Notes: generated by a model from the sequence alone, not told the origin. A stretch of DNA of 64,000 nt from Planctomycetota bacterium (GCA_029260735.1 JAJDCR010000069.1:62001-126000), one strand, 5' to 3'; shown: positions 1 through 8,143, counted from the first letter of the stretch. Numbers and translations are program-made.

Positions 1-198
1 TATGATATAGTCGATAGACTTATTCATGTAAATGGCTGCTCGTTGTCCAGGGCCAAATCCATTTTCCATGATATTTTCAGCGAGTTGGCTGGAATAAAAA
101 TCTAAATCGGTGTAGGAAATTTCTTTCTTTTGAGTTGAGATAGCTATTTTGTGAGGAGATTTACATACCTGTTTTTGAAAATTTGTGATTAGTTTCAT
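1..198 (-). CDS. AMP-binding (adenylation) enzyme, N-terminal part, runs off the window
   Basis: The first 66 codons of a gene that continues beyond the left edge. The reading frame from the ATG at 198 is open to base 1. The protein begins MKLITNFQKQVCKSPHKIAI and continues with ISYTDLDFYSSQLAENI, then FGPGQRAAIYMNKSIDYI. This is the usual opening of adenylate-forming enzymes (NRPS adenylation domains, acyl-CoA/aryl-CoA ligases): a helix with F..Q, a 'P..IAI' strand, the 'SYTDLD..S..LA' helix and the 'G.GPG..AAIYM..S' strand. Family knowledge says such enzymes activate a carboxylate as an acyl-adenylate. It lies downstream of the ThDP and KAS III genes on the same strand, so it probably supplies the activated starter for them. 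Whether it is an amino-acid domain or an acyl-CoA ligase cannot be seen without the rest. Confidence 0.75.
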   Translation of the reverse strand, partial: MKLITNFQKQVCKSPHKIAISTQKKEISYTDLDFYSSQLAENIMENGFGPGQRAAIYMNKSIDYII

Positions 199-339
199 AG
201 GAAAAATTATTTAGAAAAAAAATTACCTAGAATGATGGCTATTACTATCATCCTAGGGCGTATCAAGGTTACAAATAATAAGTGAGAAAACAAAGTGAAA
301 TTTTGATTTCTCACTTAATAACTCATTAAAGCGTGTTTA

Positions 340-496
340 GGCACTGGGAAAGAAATAATCTCCCTATTTGCTTGATCTTTTGTTTGCTAACTGCGTTGCT
401 TCTCTGTTACAGAAAAAAACTATGCGCCATCGAAAGCGTCTTGCTAGCAAACAAAATCTGCTGTGCAACTAGAGAGATTATTTCTTTCCCAGCACC
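340..496. repeat. Long hairpin element A with conserved apical core
   Basis: A 157-bp inverted repeat. The left arm (340-365) and right arm (471-496) pair over about 25 bp, and an inner stem joins 380-389 (tttgtttgct) with 444-453. The apical region 393-442 is nearly the same as 30592-30640 in element B, whose arms have different sequence. It touches the stop codon of the ThDP gene at 497 and separates it from the adenylation gene, so on the minus strand it would form a strong stem-loop right after that stop. It may attenuate or terminate transcription, or it may be a small non-autonomous mobile element. No ORF is inside. Confidence 0.8.
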
Positions 497-2305
497 TTAG
501 TCTTCTGTTTGAGGAGAAACTTCTTTTTCGACGTCTCCTTTTCCCAAATTCTTTTCTACTATATCGAGATCAAGAGACAAGGCATTTTCCTTTTTTTTAC
601 CCAACATTTGCTGGCGTAATTCTTTGATCCGACTGCCAAAAGGAGGACATTCTGTTGCATCGATTTGGACATCGAGAACAATAGTTTCTCCTGATTCACA
701 TAAACTTTGGACAAATTCAGGATTAATTTCTCCTGGTTCGGTGATTCTAATTCCTCGGGCTCCTAGAGCTTCAGCTATTTTAACGCAGTCGACTCTTTGG
801 TATCTAGCAACATCTACATCAAGTCCAACGGCCTGATTTCCAAAATCAACTAGACCCCACATAGAATCGTTTAAAACAACGAAGATAACTGGTAAGTTGT
901 TATTCACAGCGGCAGCAACTTCCATTCCATGCATCTTAAAAGCTCCATCTCCAATGATGGCAACGACTGGAGTATCAGGGGAAGCGCATTTACAACCAAT
1001 TGCTGCGACAGAGAATCCCATAGGAGCGTTACGTGTACTTGCAACATAGGTTTTTGGCTTTTTCAAAGTCAAAAAATGTGTAGCCCATAAGAAAGAGCCT
1101 CCAATATCAACAACATAAACGGTATCTTCCGGAAAGCTATTTTCTAAATCATGCATGAGCCGCTGAGGTTTTATGGGAGAAGAATTTGAAAGCATTTTCT
1201 CTGGCTCATCAAAACGTAAATGAGTACGTTTGAAGAGGTTTGTTTCTTCCAGTCGTTGGTTAACTTGAGAAAAAGAAATAGTTCTTTCATCAAGAACCTC
1301 AAGTAATCTTTCTAAAGTCGATTTAGCATCTCCAATTAGCCCAACATCTCCTGAATAGTAGTGCCCATAGTTGAGAGGATTTGGATCTAACTGAATATGA
1401 GCTCCTGTAGGAGTTAGTTTTTTAGAAAAATTATCTGTAGAGGCTTCGTGTAAACCAGCTCCTATGGTAAACAAAACGTCATAAGGATTTTCAAAATACT
1501 CCATGGCATGGTTACTTCCGGCCAAACCAAAAACTCCTAAGGATAATGCATGATTTTCTGGAAAAACCCCCTTCGCCTTCATGGTTGTTATAACGGGAAT
1601 AGATAGTCTTTCTGCTAAGGTACGTATTTGCTCAGAAGCTCCTGATACAATAGAGCCATAGCCAGCAAAAAGAACAGGTCTCTCTGCTCTTGTTAGCCAA
1701 TCGGCAGCCTTTTGGATTTCTTTTTCATCTGCTCTTTGGGTTGCCGTAGGAAGGTACTTCTCTTGAGGTAAAATATGATAATCCTCAGGAACCTTTTCGT
1801 AACCAATATCCATAGGTACACTGATATGGACAGGTCCTTGCTTGAGCATCGCTATTTTAATGGCATTTCTGATGATATAAGGAATTTCGTGAGCACTATG
1901 AATCATGGTGCTATAGTGAGTAAACTTTTCATAAAGGCCTACAGTATCAATTCCTTCTGAGCGAGTACTATCTTGGGAAGATTTTCTCGAAAAATTTTTG
2001 ATCGGATTCATTGCCGTAAGGACTAACATCGGAACGTGATCCAATTTAGCGGTAGCCACGCCAGTAATAGCATTAGTAGCTCCAGGGCCTGTAGTCACAC
2101 AGCAAACGCCCAATGATCCACTTTGACAAGCATAACCGTGAGCAAGAAAAGCGGCTCCTCCTTCATGGCTAGTATAGACAAAATCAATTTGGGAACTGTT
2201 CCAGACAGCTTCCGTTATAGGGTTAAGCGGCCCGCCTGGGATATAGAAAATTTTACTGACATCAATACTTTCCAAATACCTAACAATAAACTCAGCTACA
2301 TTCAT
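497..2305 (-). CDS. Thiamine-diphosphate-dependent enzyme, acetolactate synthase-like
   Basis: A 602-residue ThDP enzyme of the acetolactate synthase/pyruvate decarboxylase superfamily. The N-terminal PYR domain carries the activating glutamate in YTSHEGGAAFLAHGYA (about E48), followed by TTGPGATNAITGVATA. The central Rossmann-like domain has RPVLFAGYGS. The C-terminal PP domain has the ThDP/Mg2+ signature GDGAFKMHGMEVAAAVNNN leading to VLNDSMWG. I start it at the ATG at 2305 (MNVAEFIVRYLE), which is preceded by AGGAGA at good spacing. An in-frame start 17 codons upstream would overlap the previous gene. It follows two KAS III genes and precedes an adenylation gene, so a role in making or joining a small acyl unit (for example acetoin- or acyloin-type C-C bond formation) in specialised metabolism is more likely than housekeeping valine/isoleucine synthesis. 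The substrate cannot be read from sequence. Confidence 0.85.
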   Translation of the reverse strand: MNVAEFIVRYLESIDVSKIFYIPGGPLNPITEAVWNSSQIDFVYTSHEGGAAFLAHGYACQSGSLGVCCVTTGPGATNAITGVATAKLDHVPMLVLTAMNPIKNFSRKSSQDSTRSEGIDTVGLYEKFTHYSTMIHSAHEIPYIIRNAIKIAMLKQGPVHISVPMDIGYEKVPEDYHILPQEKYLPTATQRADEKEIQKAADWLTRAERPVLFAGYGSIVSGASEQIRTLAERLSIPVITTMKAKGVFPENHALSLGVFGLAGSNHAMEYFENPYDVLFTIGAGLHEASTDNFSKKLTPTGAHIQLDPNPLNYGHYYSGDVGLIGDAKSTLERLLEVLDERTISFSQVNQRLEETNLFKRTHLRFDEPEKMLSNSSPIKPQRLMHDLENSFPEDTVYVVDIGGSFLWATHFLTLKKPKTYVASTRNAPMGFSVAAIGCKCASPDTPVVAIIGDGAFKMHGMEVAAAVNNNLPVIFVVLNDSMWGLVDFGNQAVGLDVDVARYQRVDCVKIAEALGARGIRITEPGEINPEFVQSLCESGETIVLDVQIDATECPPFGSRIKELRQQMLGKKKENALSLDLDIVEKNLGKGDVEKEVSPQTED

Positions 2306-2339
2306 GACTTTCTCCTTGATTTTCCAAAATATTATTCCA

Positions 2340-3044
2340 CTACCATTCCCAAACAATAGAGGCTGTATGTTTTTTTGATCCTTCTGCCCAAATAAAAAGT
2401 TTATCTCCCCTTGTAAAATGTTTTTTTTCCAAAGCTTTCATCAGGGTGTAGGTAATCTGCATAGGAGATTTAAAGCTTATCTCATAAAAGTCATTAAGAT
2501 GGTGTTCTTTATCTGCGATCCACTTTTGAGGAAGTGGTTTTGGCTGACAAAAGGTAATGATCCAGTTGGGGGTAAAAGGTAAATTTTCAAGAGGGGAAAA
2601 CTCTTTACTCAAGGAATGTTTTCCATAGCGATGAAAAACAAGTCCTCCTCTTTCGCTTTTCGTCAAAAAAAGAGCACTGGCAGCTAACGAAACAGACTCA
2701 TTTGATCTATTTATCTCACCTCCATAGGTAACAACAATATTACAGTGTTGTTTCGACTCAATATAAGAGTGTGCTTGGACAAAAGTGCTTAATAAGCCTA
2801 CCTTGTCGATATCCTTCAACTGAAAAGATGCTGCATTTGTTGCTTTTACTTTGTCTTGAATTTGAGTTACATCCCCTAGAACATGGTCACTTTTTGCTCC
2901 CATGTGAATGAGTAAATCAATTTCTTTGGAATTTTTACCTCCTTTTTCCAAACAACTCTCTATTGCCCGCACCGTTGTTTCCGTCATAGTCGCTTCTGAA
3001 GAGGAATCCTCCTCAAATCCGACAGACAATATTTTACTGGGCAT
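2340..3044 (-). CDS. Shortened, catalytically dead KAS III-like protein
   Basis: A 234-residue thiolase-fold protein, about 100 residues shorter than the adjacent full KAS III (335 aa) and clearly its paralogue: both contain KIDLLIH/EIDLLIH, a YTMM/YTLM..A segment, a GDK(I/L) strand and the same C-terminus WEW. Aligning the two by eye, the catalytic Cys is replaced (Gly83 region, DKVGLL), the His is Phe165 (IITFCQP) and the Asn is lost (EISFKS). It therefore cannot run normal KAS chemistry. Such dead partners exist in PqsB of the PqsBC heterodimer and in chain-length factors of type II PKS, so I infer a structural subunit of a heterodimer with the upstream protein. The start has an AGGAGA ribosome site. 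The 9-nt gap to the upstream gene indicates co-translation. Confidence 0.7.
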   Translation of the reverse strand: MPSKILSVGFEEDSSSEATMTETTVRAIESCLEKGGKNSKEIDLLIHMGAKSDHVLGDVTQIQDKVKATNAASFQLKDIDKVGLLSTFVQAHSYIESKQHCNIVVTYGGEINRSNESVSLAASALFLTKSERGGLVFHRYGKHSLSKEFSPLENLPFTPNWIITFCQPKPLPQKWIADKEHHLNDFYEISFKSPMQITYTLMKALEKKHFTRGDKLFIWAEGSKKHTASIVWEW

Positions 3045-3053
3045 TTTTTTCTC

Positions 3054-4061
3054 CTACCATTCCCATATTCCTAAAGCCACATGAATTCCACGTCCAGCTG
3101 TGACCAATAAAATTTTGTCTCCTGGAGAAAATTTATTTTCATCCATGGCTCGCATCATCGTGTAAGGAATGTTGCTCATGGCACAGTTGGCGATTTCTTT
3201 AAAAGTTCCCAAATGCTTTTCTTCGGTAAAACCAAAAAGTTCCCGCCAATCTTTTGCCATTTCTCCAGGTTGATGAGTGATAAGCCACTCGATTTTCTCA
3301 CCATTCAAGTTAGCCTTATCCATCATCTCTAAAACCATTTTAGATATAACATTACGAGTTATACCATAAAGTTCTTCCATGTACTGAGGACGCAAAAAAT
3401 GAAATTGGTTAGCCCAGTATTTATCTTTGTGTTCAAGAGGCCAAGCCATAACTCCTTCTTTGACGGGACCAAACTCAAAAATATGCGAGTACTGCCCAAA
3501 GGTTTTATGCTCAGAAATCAAAAAACCTCCTGTTTCTCCTTTTGAAAATAACATGGCTACAGCAATATCGCCCGCGGCGCAACCAAAGACGTCTCCCATA
3601 TTACCTCCTCTAGTGGCCACATTACTCACACAAGAAACTATGATGTTTTCATATGTGCCAGAAGATAAAAAGGCGGCTGCTTGCTGAAAAGCGATGATGG
3701 CACCAGCACAGGCAACATCATAGATTTCATGAGCAAAGGCATTGCTTAGGTTCGCCGACTCTAAAATTTCACTAATGTCGCCGGAGAGCTCATCGGGAAT
3801 ATTCGTCAAATGAATTAGCAGATCAATTTTTTCCGCTGGTACATCTGCTTTTTTTAAACAATCTGCGATAGCTTCTGTGGCCATAGAGACAACCGTTTCT
3901 TCCGGAGCAGCATAGTAGCGTTCACAAACTCCTTTGCTCGCATGTCTCGTAAATTTGTTTCCCGCAATCTCAAGAAGAGGAGCAAATTTTTCACTCCAAA
4001 TTTCGTTTGTTACGTGTACTTTCGGTTTATAACCCCCAATAGATATTATTTTTATTCCCAT
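3054..4061 (-). CDS. 3-oxoacyl-ACP synthase III-like condensing enzyme
   Basis: A 335-residue KAS III (FabH-like) enzyme of normal family length. The triad is visible: Cys118 in YDVACAGAIIAFQQA, His263 in WLITHQPGEM and Asn292 in IANCAMSNIPYTMM (matching the usual GNTSAAS.P). The N-terminal half has the VCERYYAAPEETVVSMATEA segment typical of the family. It would catalyse decarboxylative or acyl-transfer condensation using an acyl-CoA or ACP thioester. Its divergence from housekeeping FabH (for example GIHVALGIWEW at the end) and the neighbouring adenylation and ThDP genes point to specialised metabolism. It overlaps the upstream 99-aa gene by 10 nt and is followed after 9 nt by the dead KAS III paralogue, its probable partner. 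Confidence 0.85.
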   Translation of the reverse strand: MGIKIISIGGYKPKVHVTNEIWSEKFAPLLEIAGNKFTRHASKGVCERYYAAPEETVVSMATEAIADCLKKADVPAEKIDLLIHLTNIPDELSGDISEILESANLSNAFAHEIYDVACAGAIIAFQQAAAFLSSGTYENIIVSCVSNVATRGGNMGDVFGCAAGDIAVAMLFSKGETGGFLISEHKTFGQYSHIFEFGPVKEGVMAWPLEHKDKYWANQFHFLRPQYMEELYGITRNVISKMVLEMMDKANLNGEKIEWLITHQPGEMAKDWRELFGFTEEKHLGTFKEIANCAMSNIPYTMMRAMDENKFSPGDKILLVTAGRGIHVALGIWEW

Positions 4062-4351
4062 GATGTTTTATCCGTGTCCTCTATTTTTTTTTGAGGAGAA
4101 TTCCCAAATATCTTTTCCGACAAAGATTGGGAAACTGAAGGGTATTTTCTTTGAGACAACTGTTCTTCTAATTCTCGGTAAGATAAGAACAACTGTAGCT
4201 GTTTCTGGTTGAGCTTATGAAGCTCTAACAAGGAAACGCGCTTTTTATTCAGCAAAGAGAATACTTCTTTTTCTTCCTCTTTTTGGATTTCTTTATCGCG
4301 ATTCAAAAAGGACTCCTTCCTGATTAACTGGAAGCCAAGCTGTTTTACCAC
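4052..4351 (-). CDS. Small hypothetical protein between ECF sigma factor and KAS III
   Basis: A 99-residue charged, helix-prone protein with no membrane segment or recognisable motif; the middle is rich in Glu, Lys, Leu and Gln (for example LLELHKLNQKQLQLFLSYRE) and could form a coiled coil. It begins with GTG immediately after the sigma factor stop codon and its end overlaps the KAS III start by 10 nt, so it is translationally coupled on both sides. The position directly after an ECF sigma gene is where anti-sigma factors usually sit, but there is no zinc-binding HxxxCxxC motif and no transmembrane helix, so that role is only a guess. Confidence 0.6.
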   Translation of the reverse strand: MVKQLGFQLIRKESFLNRDKEIQKEEEKEVFSLLNKKRVSLLELHKLNQKQLQLFLSYRELEEQLSQRKYPSVSQSLSEKIFGNSPQKKIEDTDKTSWE

Positions 4352-4903
4352 CTAAACACTTTTTTTCATCAAAAGTCTTTCTGTTAGTTTAGGACTGATT
4401 TCCTGAGACACTTCTCGAAGACGTTTAATCGCGCGGTAGTGCGTTTGCTTTACCGAATCGGCCGAGCGATCTAACAAATTCGCAATTTCTTGGTAAGAAT
4501 GATCTTGATAGTAACACAGATGAAGAACTAATCGATATTGAGGAGGTAATTTCGCCAACCATTTATCCAATTCTTGCGATTGATTTTTTAAAATTTTTTT
4601 CGAGCCAGAATTCTCTTTACAAGAAAAAGCTTTATCCTGAGCAGAAATCTCTTCTAGCGACTCTAAAAAGAAGACAGACTTTTTAATTTTCATCTGATCG
4701 AGACAATAATGATAAGTTGCTTTGGTCAAATAAGAGCGTAAGTTCTTAACTTGATTTTGCTGAGTCAAAGTTTTTTCTAAAAACTTGAGCACAGTTTCTT
4801 GAACAGCATCTTCTGCCACTGCTCTGTTTCCCAGCATGTTATAAGCAACTTGAAATAAGTACTCGAAGCATTCTTCTATTTTGGTTTGGATCTTACTATT
4901 CAC
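4352..4903 (-). CDS. ECF-type RNA polymerase sigma factor
   Basis: A 183-residue sigma-70 family protein of extracytoplasmic-function size. Region 2 is seen in ECFEYLFQVAYNMLGNRA followed by AEDAVQETVLKFLE (the classic D.VQE..L), then the LRSYLTKATYHYCLDQ segment. Region 4 is LPPQYRLVLHLCYYQDHSYQ with the helix-turn-helix IANLLDRSADSVKQTHYRAIKRLRE. It starts at a GTG with TGGAGA upstream. As the first gene of a minus-strand series with overlaps or gaps of 10 nt or less through the KAS III pair, it probably directs transcription of that biosynthetic operon, possibly its own. No zinc-finger anti-sigma gene is adjacent. Confidence 0.9.
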   Translation of the reverse strand: MNSKIQTKIEECFEYLFQVAYNMLGNRAVAEDAVQETVLKFLEKTLTQQNQVKNLRSYLTKATYHYCLDQMKIKKSVFFLESLEEISAQDKAFSCKENSGSKKILKNQSQELDKWLAKLPPQYRLVLHLCYYQDHSYQEIANLLDRSADSVKQTHYRAIKRLREVSQEISPKLTERLLMKKSV

Positions 4904-5411
4904 GAAATTATCTCCAGGGGATTTTGCAAAATATAATCATATCTGTTTTCAAGAATTTGTTTCTCTATAAGTATAGACATTTTGCGTAACACTTAGGAAA
5001 TATCGTCAAAACACACATTTAAAACCTCAAGCATTTTTCCTGTAATGAGATATGGCATTTTCTCAAAGAGAGAACAAAAAAATACATACGTAAAAAATCG
5101 AATAAAAAATATATTTAACTCTTTGAGCTTCAAGAGTTAAAAGAAATATATTTATTTTTTATATTTTTTTGTTTATCTTGGGAAAATTAAAGAAAGGGGA
5201 TTTCTAAAGGAAATGTTTTATTGAAAAAAAGAGGGGGTTTTAAGTGGTGTGGAGTAAGAGAGGTGGTGCGGCCATTTTTGAAAAAGATTATCTAAAACTG
5301 TTCGAAGCACCATGTTCCCTGGAGGGCGAGGCTCCTGCCGAGCAGGGGTTGTGCTAAGAGGATTTAGAATAAATTGTGGTTTGGATAGGAATAAATAGCA
5401 TATCGGACATA
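4904..5411. other. Intergenic region with hairpin and dispersed repeat
   Basis: About 500 bp without a credible gene, upstream of the sigma factor and downstream of coaD's stop (on the minus strand). It contains an A/T-rich palindrome at 5108-5153 (arms around aactctt/aagagtt) and the 49-bp dispersed repeat at 5307-5355. The promoter of the sigma-led operon should lie near 4910-5000, but I could not fix a -35/-10 pair with confidence. Confidence 0.6.
5307..5355. repeat. 49-bp dispersed GC-rich repeat, copy 1
   Basis: This 49-bp segment (core ggagggcgaggctcctgccg) reappears base for base, inverted, at 60545-60593, and in partial or degenerate form at 60465-60522 and 60639-60665. It is distinctly more G+C-rich than its surroundings and noncoding. 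It has internal dyad symmetry (gagg/cctc) and so may fold. It looks like a REP/MITE-type dispersed element. Confidence 0.85.
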
Positions 5412-5909
5412 TCAGCCAAAGTTTTCAAAATTAGTGAGAAATTTATGCAAAACAGGTTCTGGAACATAACGAGAAATCACCTTTTGCCAGCCCTGAGGAC
5501 CAACTAGTCCTTTCACGGTACTGGAACTAATTTCTGCTATTTCGCGAGGAGGGATTAAAAAGACAGTGGTAACTTCATCGTTTAAATCACTATTGATATT
5601 GCGCATCCCTCGCTCATATTCATAGTCACCTTCGCTCCGAATTCCCCGGAGAATATAACCAGCTTGAATCGACTTAGCATAATCAACAAGAAACATATTT
5701 TCAAAGGTTCCCACGGCGATGTTGGCGAACCCTTGGATTGATTCACGCAACATAGATGCTCTTTCTTCTACAGAGAAAGTGTAGTTTTTATCTGGATTTG
5801 TCCCAATAGCAACGACAAAACTATCAAATAACTTTGCCCCTTGCTCAATCATCCAGAGATGCCCATAAGTAATAGGATCAAAACTACCTGCATAAACTCC
5901 TTTTTTCAT
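5412..5909 (-). CDS. coaD: Pantetheine-phosphate adenylyltransferase
   Basis: A 165-residue protein of exactly the expected length for CoaD, which transfers AMP from ATP to 4'-phosphopantetheine (fourth step of CoA synthesis, cytosolic). Visible signatures are the nucleotidyltransferase motif GSFDPITYGHL near residue 8, with its T/H.GH element, the LRGIRSEGDYEYERGM segment that lines the substrate site, and the ISSSTVKGL motif near residue 125, the family's ISST(S)xxR/K signature. The start ATG at 5909 follows AAAGGAAC at good spacing. It stands alone between oppositely directed or distant genes. Confidence 0.95.
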   Translation of the reverse strand: MKKGVYAGSFDPITYGHLWMIEQGAKLFDSFVVAIGTNPDKNYTFSVEERASMLRESIQGFANIAVGTFENMFLVDYAKSIQAGYILRGIRSEGDYEYERGMRNINSDLNDEVTTVFLIPPREIAEISSSTVKGLVGPQGWQKVISRYVPEPVLHKFLTNFENFG

Positions 5910-6053
5910 GGGAAAGTTCCTTTGTTGAAATTATTTTTTTGGAAGCCTCAAAAATAGATGGTATCATTCTCATTGTCTATTCCGATTTCTGAAGACATAG
6001 TAGAGAATTTTCTTTTTAGAAACAAGAGTTTTATAGAAAAAATGGGGAGTTTT

Positions 6054-7655
6054 ATGCAAACAGTGAATTCTTTTATACGTCCGTTGCTCACGGATCTTTA
6101 TCAATTAACAATGGCTTACGGATACTGGAAGGCAGATAAGCATCAAGAACCAGCGGTTTTTGATTTGCATTTTCGAAAAAATCCTTTTGCTGGAGAATTT
6201 ACAGTTTTTGCTGGTTTAGAGGCTGTTTTGCATTTTCTTTCGGATTTCCGATTTTCCGAGGAAGATATTGACTATCTCAAAGAGTCTTCCTTTTTTGGAG
6301 AAAAAGCTGACCCTGCTTTTTTTTCCTGGTTATCAGAGTTAGATTGCTCCGAAGTTAAACTCTACGCCATGAAAGAAGGAACCTTAGTTTTTCCTCAGGA
6401 GCCTCTTTTGCGAGTAGAGGGCCCTTTAGGGATTACTCAGCTCTTAGAAACAACTTTACTTAACTTAGTAAACTACCCCAGTTTAATGGCAACCAACGCT
6501 GCCCGTTTTCGTTTGGCTGCAGGCAAAGAGAAGCTTTTACTCGAATTTGGCTTAAGACGAGCCCAAGGCCCTGATGGAGGAGTTTCTGCTTCTCGCTACT
6601 CTTACATTGGGGGCTTTAATGCAACGAGTAATGTTTTAGCAGGTAAACTCTTCAAAATACCAGTTAAGGGAACAACTGCTCACTCTTTTATTAGCTCATT
6701 CTCTTCTCTGAGCGACCTCAAAAATAGAAGTATAGTAAATCCGCAAGAAAATGAAGTTCCTTTTGTTGAGCTAGTACAAGATATCCACAAAAAAATGGGA
6801 TTTTCCACACATGAAGGAGAGCTTGCCTCTTTTATTGCTTATGCTCAATCCTTCCCCCACAATTTTGTGGCTTTAGTTGATACCTACGATACTCTTGGTT
6901 CAGGTATCCCCAACTTTATTTCGGTAGCGACGGCTTTAACTCAAGTTGGTTATAGCCCTGTCGGGATTCGTTTAGACTCGGGTGACCTTGCTTATCTTTC
7001 AAAAAAATGTCGAAAAATGTTTACGGAAGCGCGAAGTAGTTTGCCCGCTGAATTAAAGCCTTTCCCTCGTATTTTAATTGTGGCCAGCAATGATATTAAC
7101 GAAGCGACCTTGGTTTCTCTAAATCAGCAAGGGCATGAGATTGACGCTTTCGGAATTGGAACTCATCTTGTGACTTGCCAAGCTCAACCGGCTTTAGGTT
7201 GTGTTTATAAGCTGGTTGAACTTAATGGTAAACCACGTTTAAAATTGTCTCAAGAAATCGCCAAGGTTACGATCCCTGGCAAAAAGGAAATCTATCGTCT
7301 AAGCGGAATGGAAGGTTATCCCTTGGTCGACTTAATGACCCAAGTAAAAGAGCCGATGATAGAAGTCGGACAAAAAATACTTTGCCGAGATCCTTTTAAA
7401 GCAAATAAAAGAGTAAATGTAATCCCCAATAAAATTTGTCGACTTCATCAATGCTATTGGGACGGTAAAAAACATCCTTCTCTCCCTAACATCCATGAAG
7501 TTCGCGACTATGTGCTTGAACAGTTAGACACCTTTCGCCCTGACCACTTACGTCAGCTCAATCCCACTCCTTATAAGGTAGCTGTAGACGATAATCTTTT
7601 CCAATTTTTCCAAGATTTATGGCTAAAAGAAGCTCCTATCATGGAAATTTCTTAG
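6054..7655 (+). CDS. pncB: Nicotinate phosphoribosyltransferase
   Basis: A 533-residue nicotinate phosphoribosyltransferase (NAD salvage: nicotinate + PRPP + ATP to nicotinate mononucleotide). It opens with RPLLTDLYQLTMAYGYW, the family signature, and has FGLRRAQGPDGGVSASRYSY, the phosphoacceptor-histidine region KGTTAHSFI, VALVDTYDTLGSGIP and the PRPP-binding GIRLDSGDLAYLS. The C-terminal part (about 440-500) is the extension of the longer bacterial class. The start is my choice: ATG at 6054 follows ggggag, whereas an in-frame ATG at 5958 would add 32 residues with no ribosome site or homology. It is divergent from coaD; together they cover two cofactor pathways but probably are not co-regulated. 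Confidence 0.93.
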   Translation: MQTVNSFIRPLLTDLYQLTMAYGYWKADKHQEPAVFDLHFRKNPFAGEFTVFAGLEAVLHFLSDFRFSEEDIDYLKESSFFGEKADPAFFSWLSELDCSEVKLYAMKEGTLVFPQEPLLRVEGPLGITQLLETTLLNLVNYPSLMATNAARFRLAAGKEKLLLEFGLRRAQGPDGGVSASRYSYIGGFNATSNVLAGKLFKIPVKGTTAHSFISSFSSLSDLKNRSIVNPQENEVPFVELVQDIHKKMGFSTHEGELASFIAYAQSFPHNFVALVDTYDTLGSGIPNFISVATALTQVGYSPVGIRLDSGDLAYLSKKCRKMFTEARSSLPAELKPFPRILIVASNDINEATLVSLNQQGHEIDAFGIGTHLVTCQAQPALGCVYKLVELNGKPRLKLSQEIAKVTIPGKKEIYRLSGMEGYPLVDLMTQVKEPMIEVGQKILCRDPFKANKRVNVIPNKICRLHQCYWDGKKHPSLPNIHEVRDYVLEQLDTFRPDHLRQLNPTPYKVAVDDNLFQFFQDLWLKEAPIMEIS

Positions 7656-8143
7656 AACCGTGTCTGTACCCGCTTTCGTCAGTCAAATGAAAGTATTTTT
7701 TCTTTTTTTTAATCGAGCTGTAAGTTAAGTAAACTGGAATCCAGAATTCAGTAGTCAGAATCCAGTAGGGAAATCCAAAAACCTCACAGAGATGTCTTTC
7801 TTCTGTTTTTTCTACTGAATTCTCCTAACTGACTTCAATATTTTTAGGAGTTATAGCCACGATAAAAATCGTGGCTCGATTCGTAATCTTAATCGTAATC
7901 TTAATCGTAATCTTTTCTTATTTTTCGATTACGAGTACGATTACGATTACGAATTACGAACCGAATTACGAGAGGCCCAAAGTCAGTTCTTCATTTTACC
8001 CCGAAGCGAAGCCGGGGTTCGATGCTGGATTCTGGATTCTCTAAAAAATGCTTAATTTTGCCGAAATAAAACCCAAGAATACGCTTTTTTCGCTGCCGAA
8101 TGTAGGCTGCATTAAGTGGAAAATCAAAAAGAAAGTAGCAAGA
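7656..8143. repeat. Repeat-rich spacer with tandem and inverted GTAATC repeats
   Basis: No gene is seen here. The segment 7875-7912 holds a 12-bp tandem repeat (cgtaatcttaat, about three units), and 7926-7972 carries its inverted counterpart (units like gattacga), so the two can pair into a long hairpin. Flanking it are short direct and inverted copies of ctggattct/gaattcagtag at 7733-7770, 7801-7830 and 8021-8041. The whole block is noncoding and looks like accumulated repeat DNA. The extension of the downstream ORF into 8048-8143 is probably untranslated. Confidence 0.65.

Noticed and set aside
7875..7972. Possible CRISPR array
   Set aside because: Units are only 12 bp, contiguous and inverted rather than repeats separated by unique spacers; no cas genes nearby.
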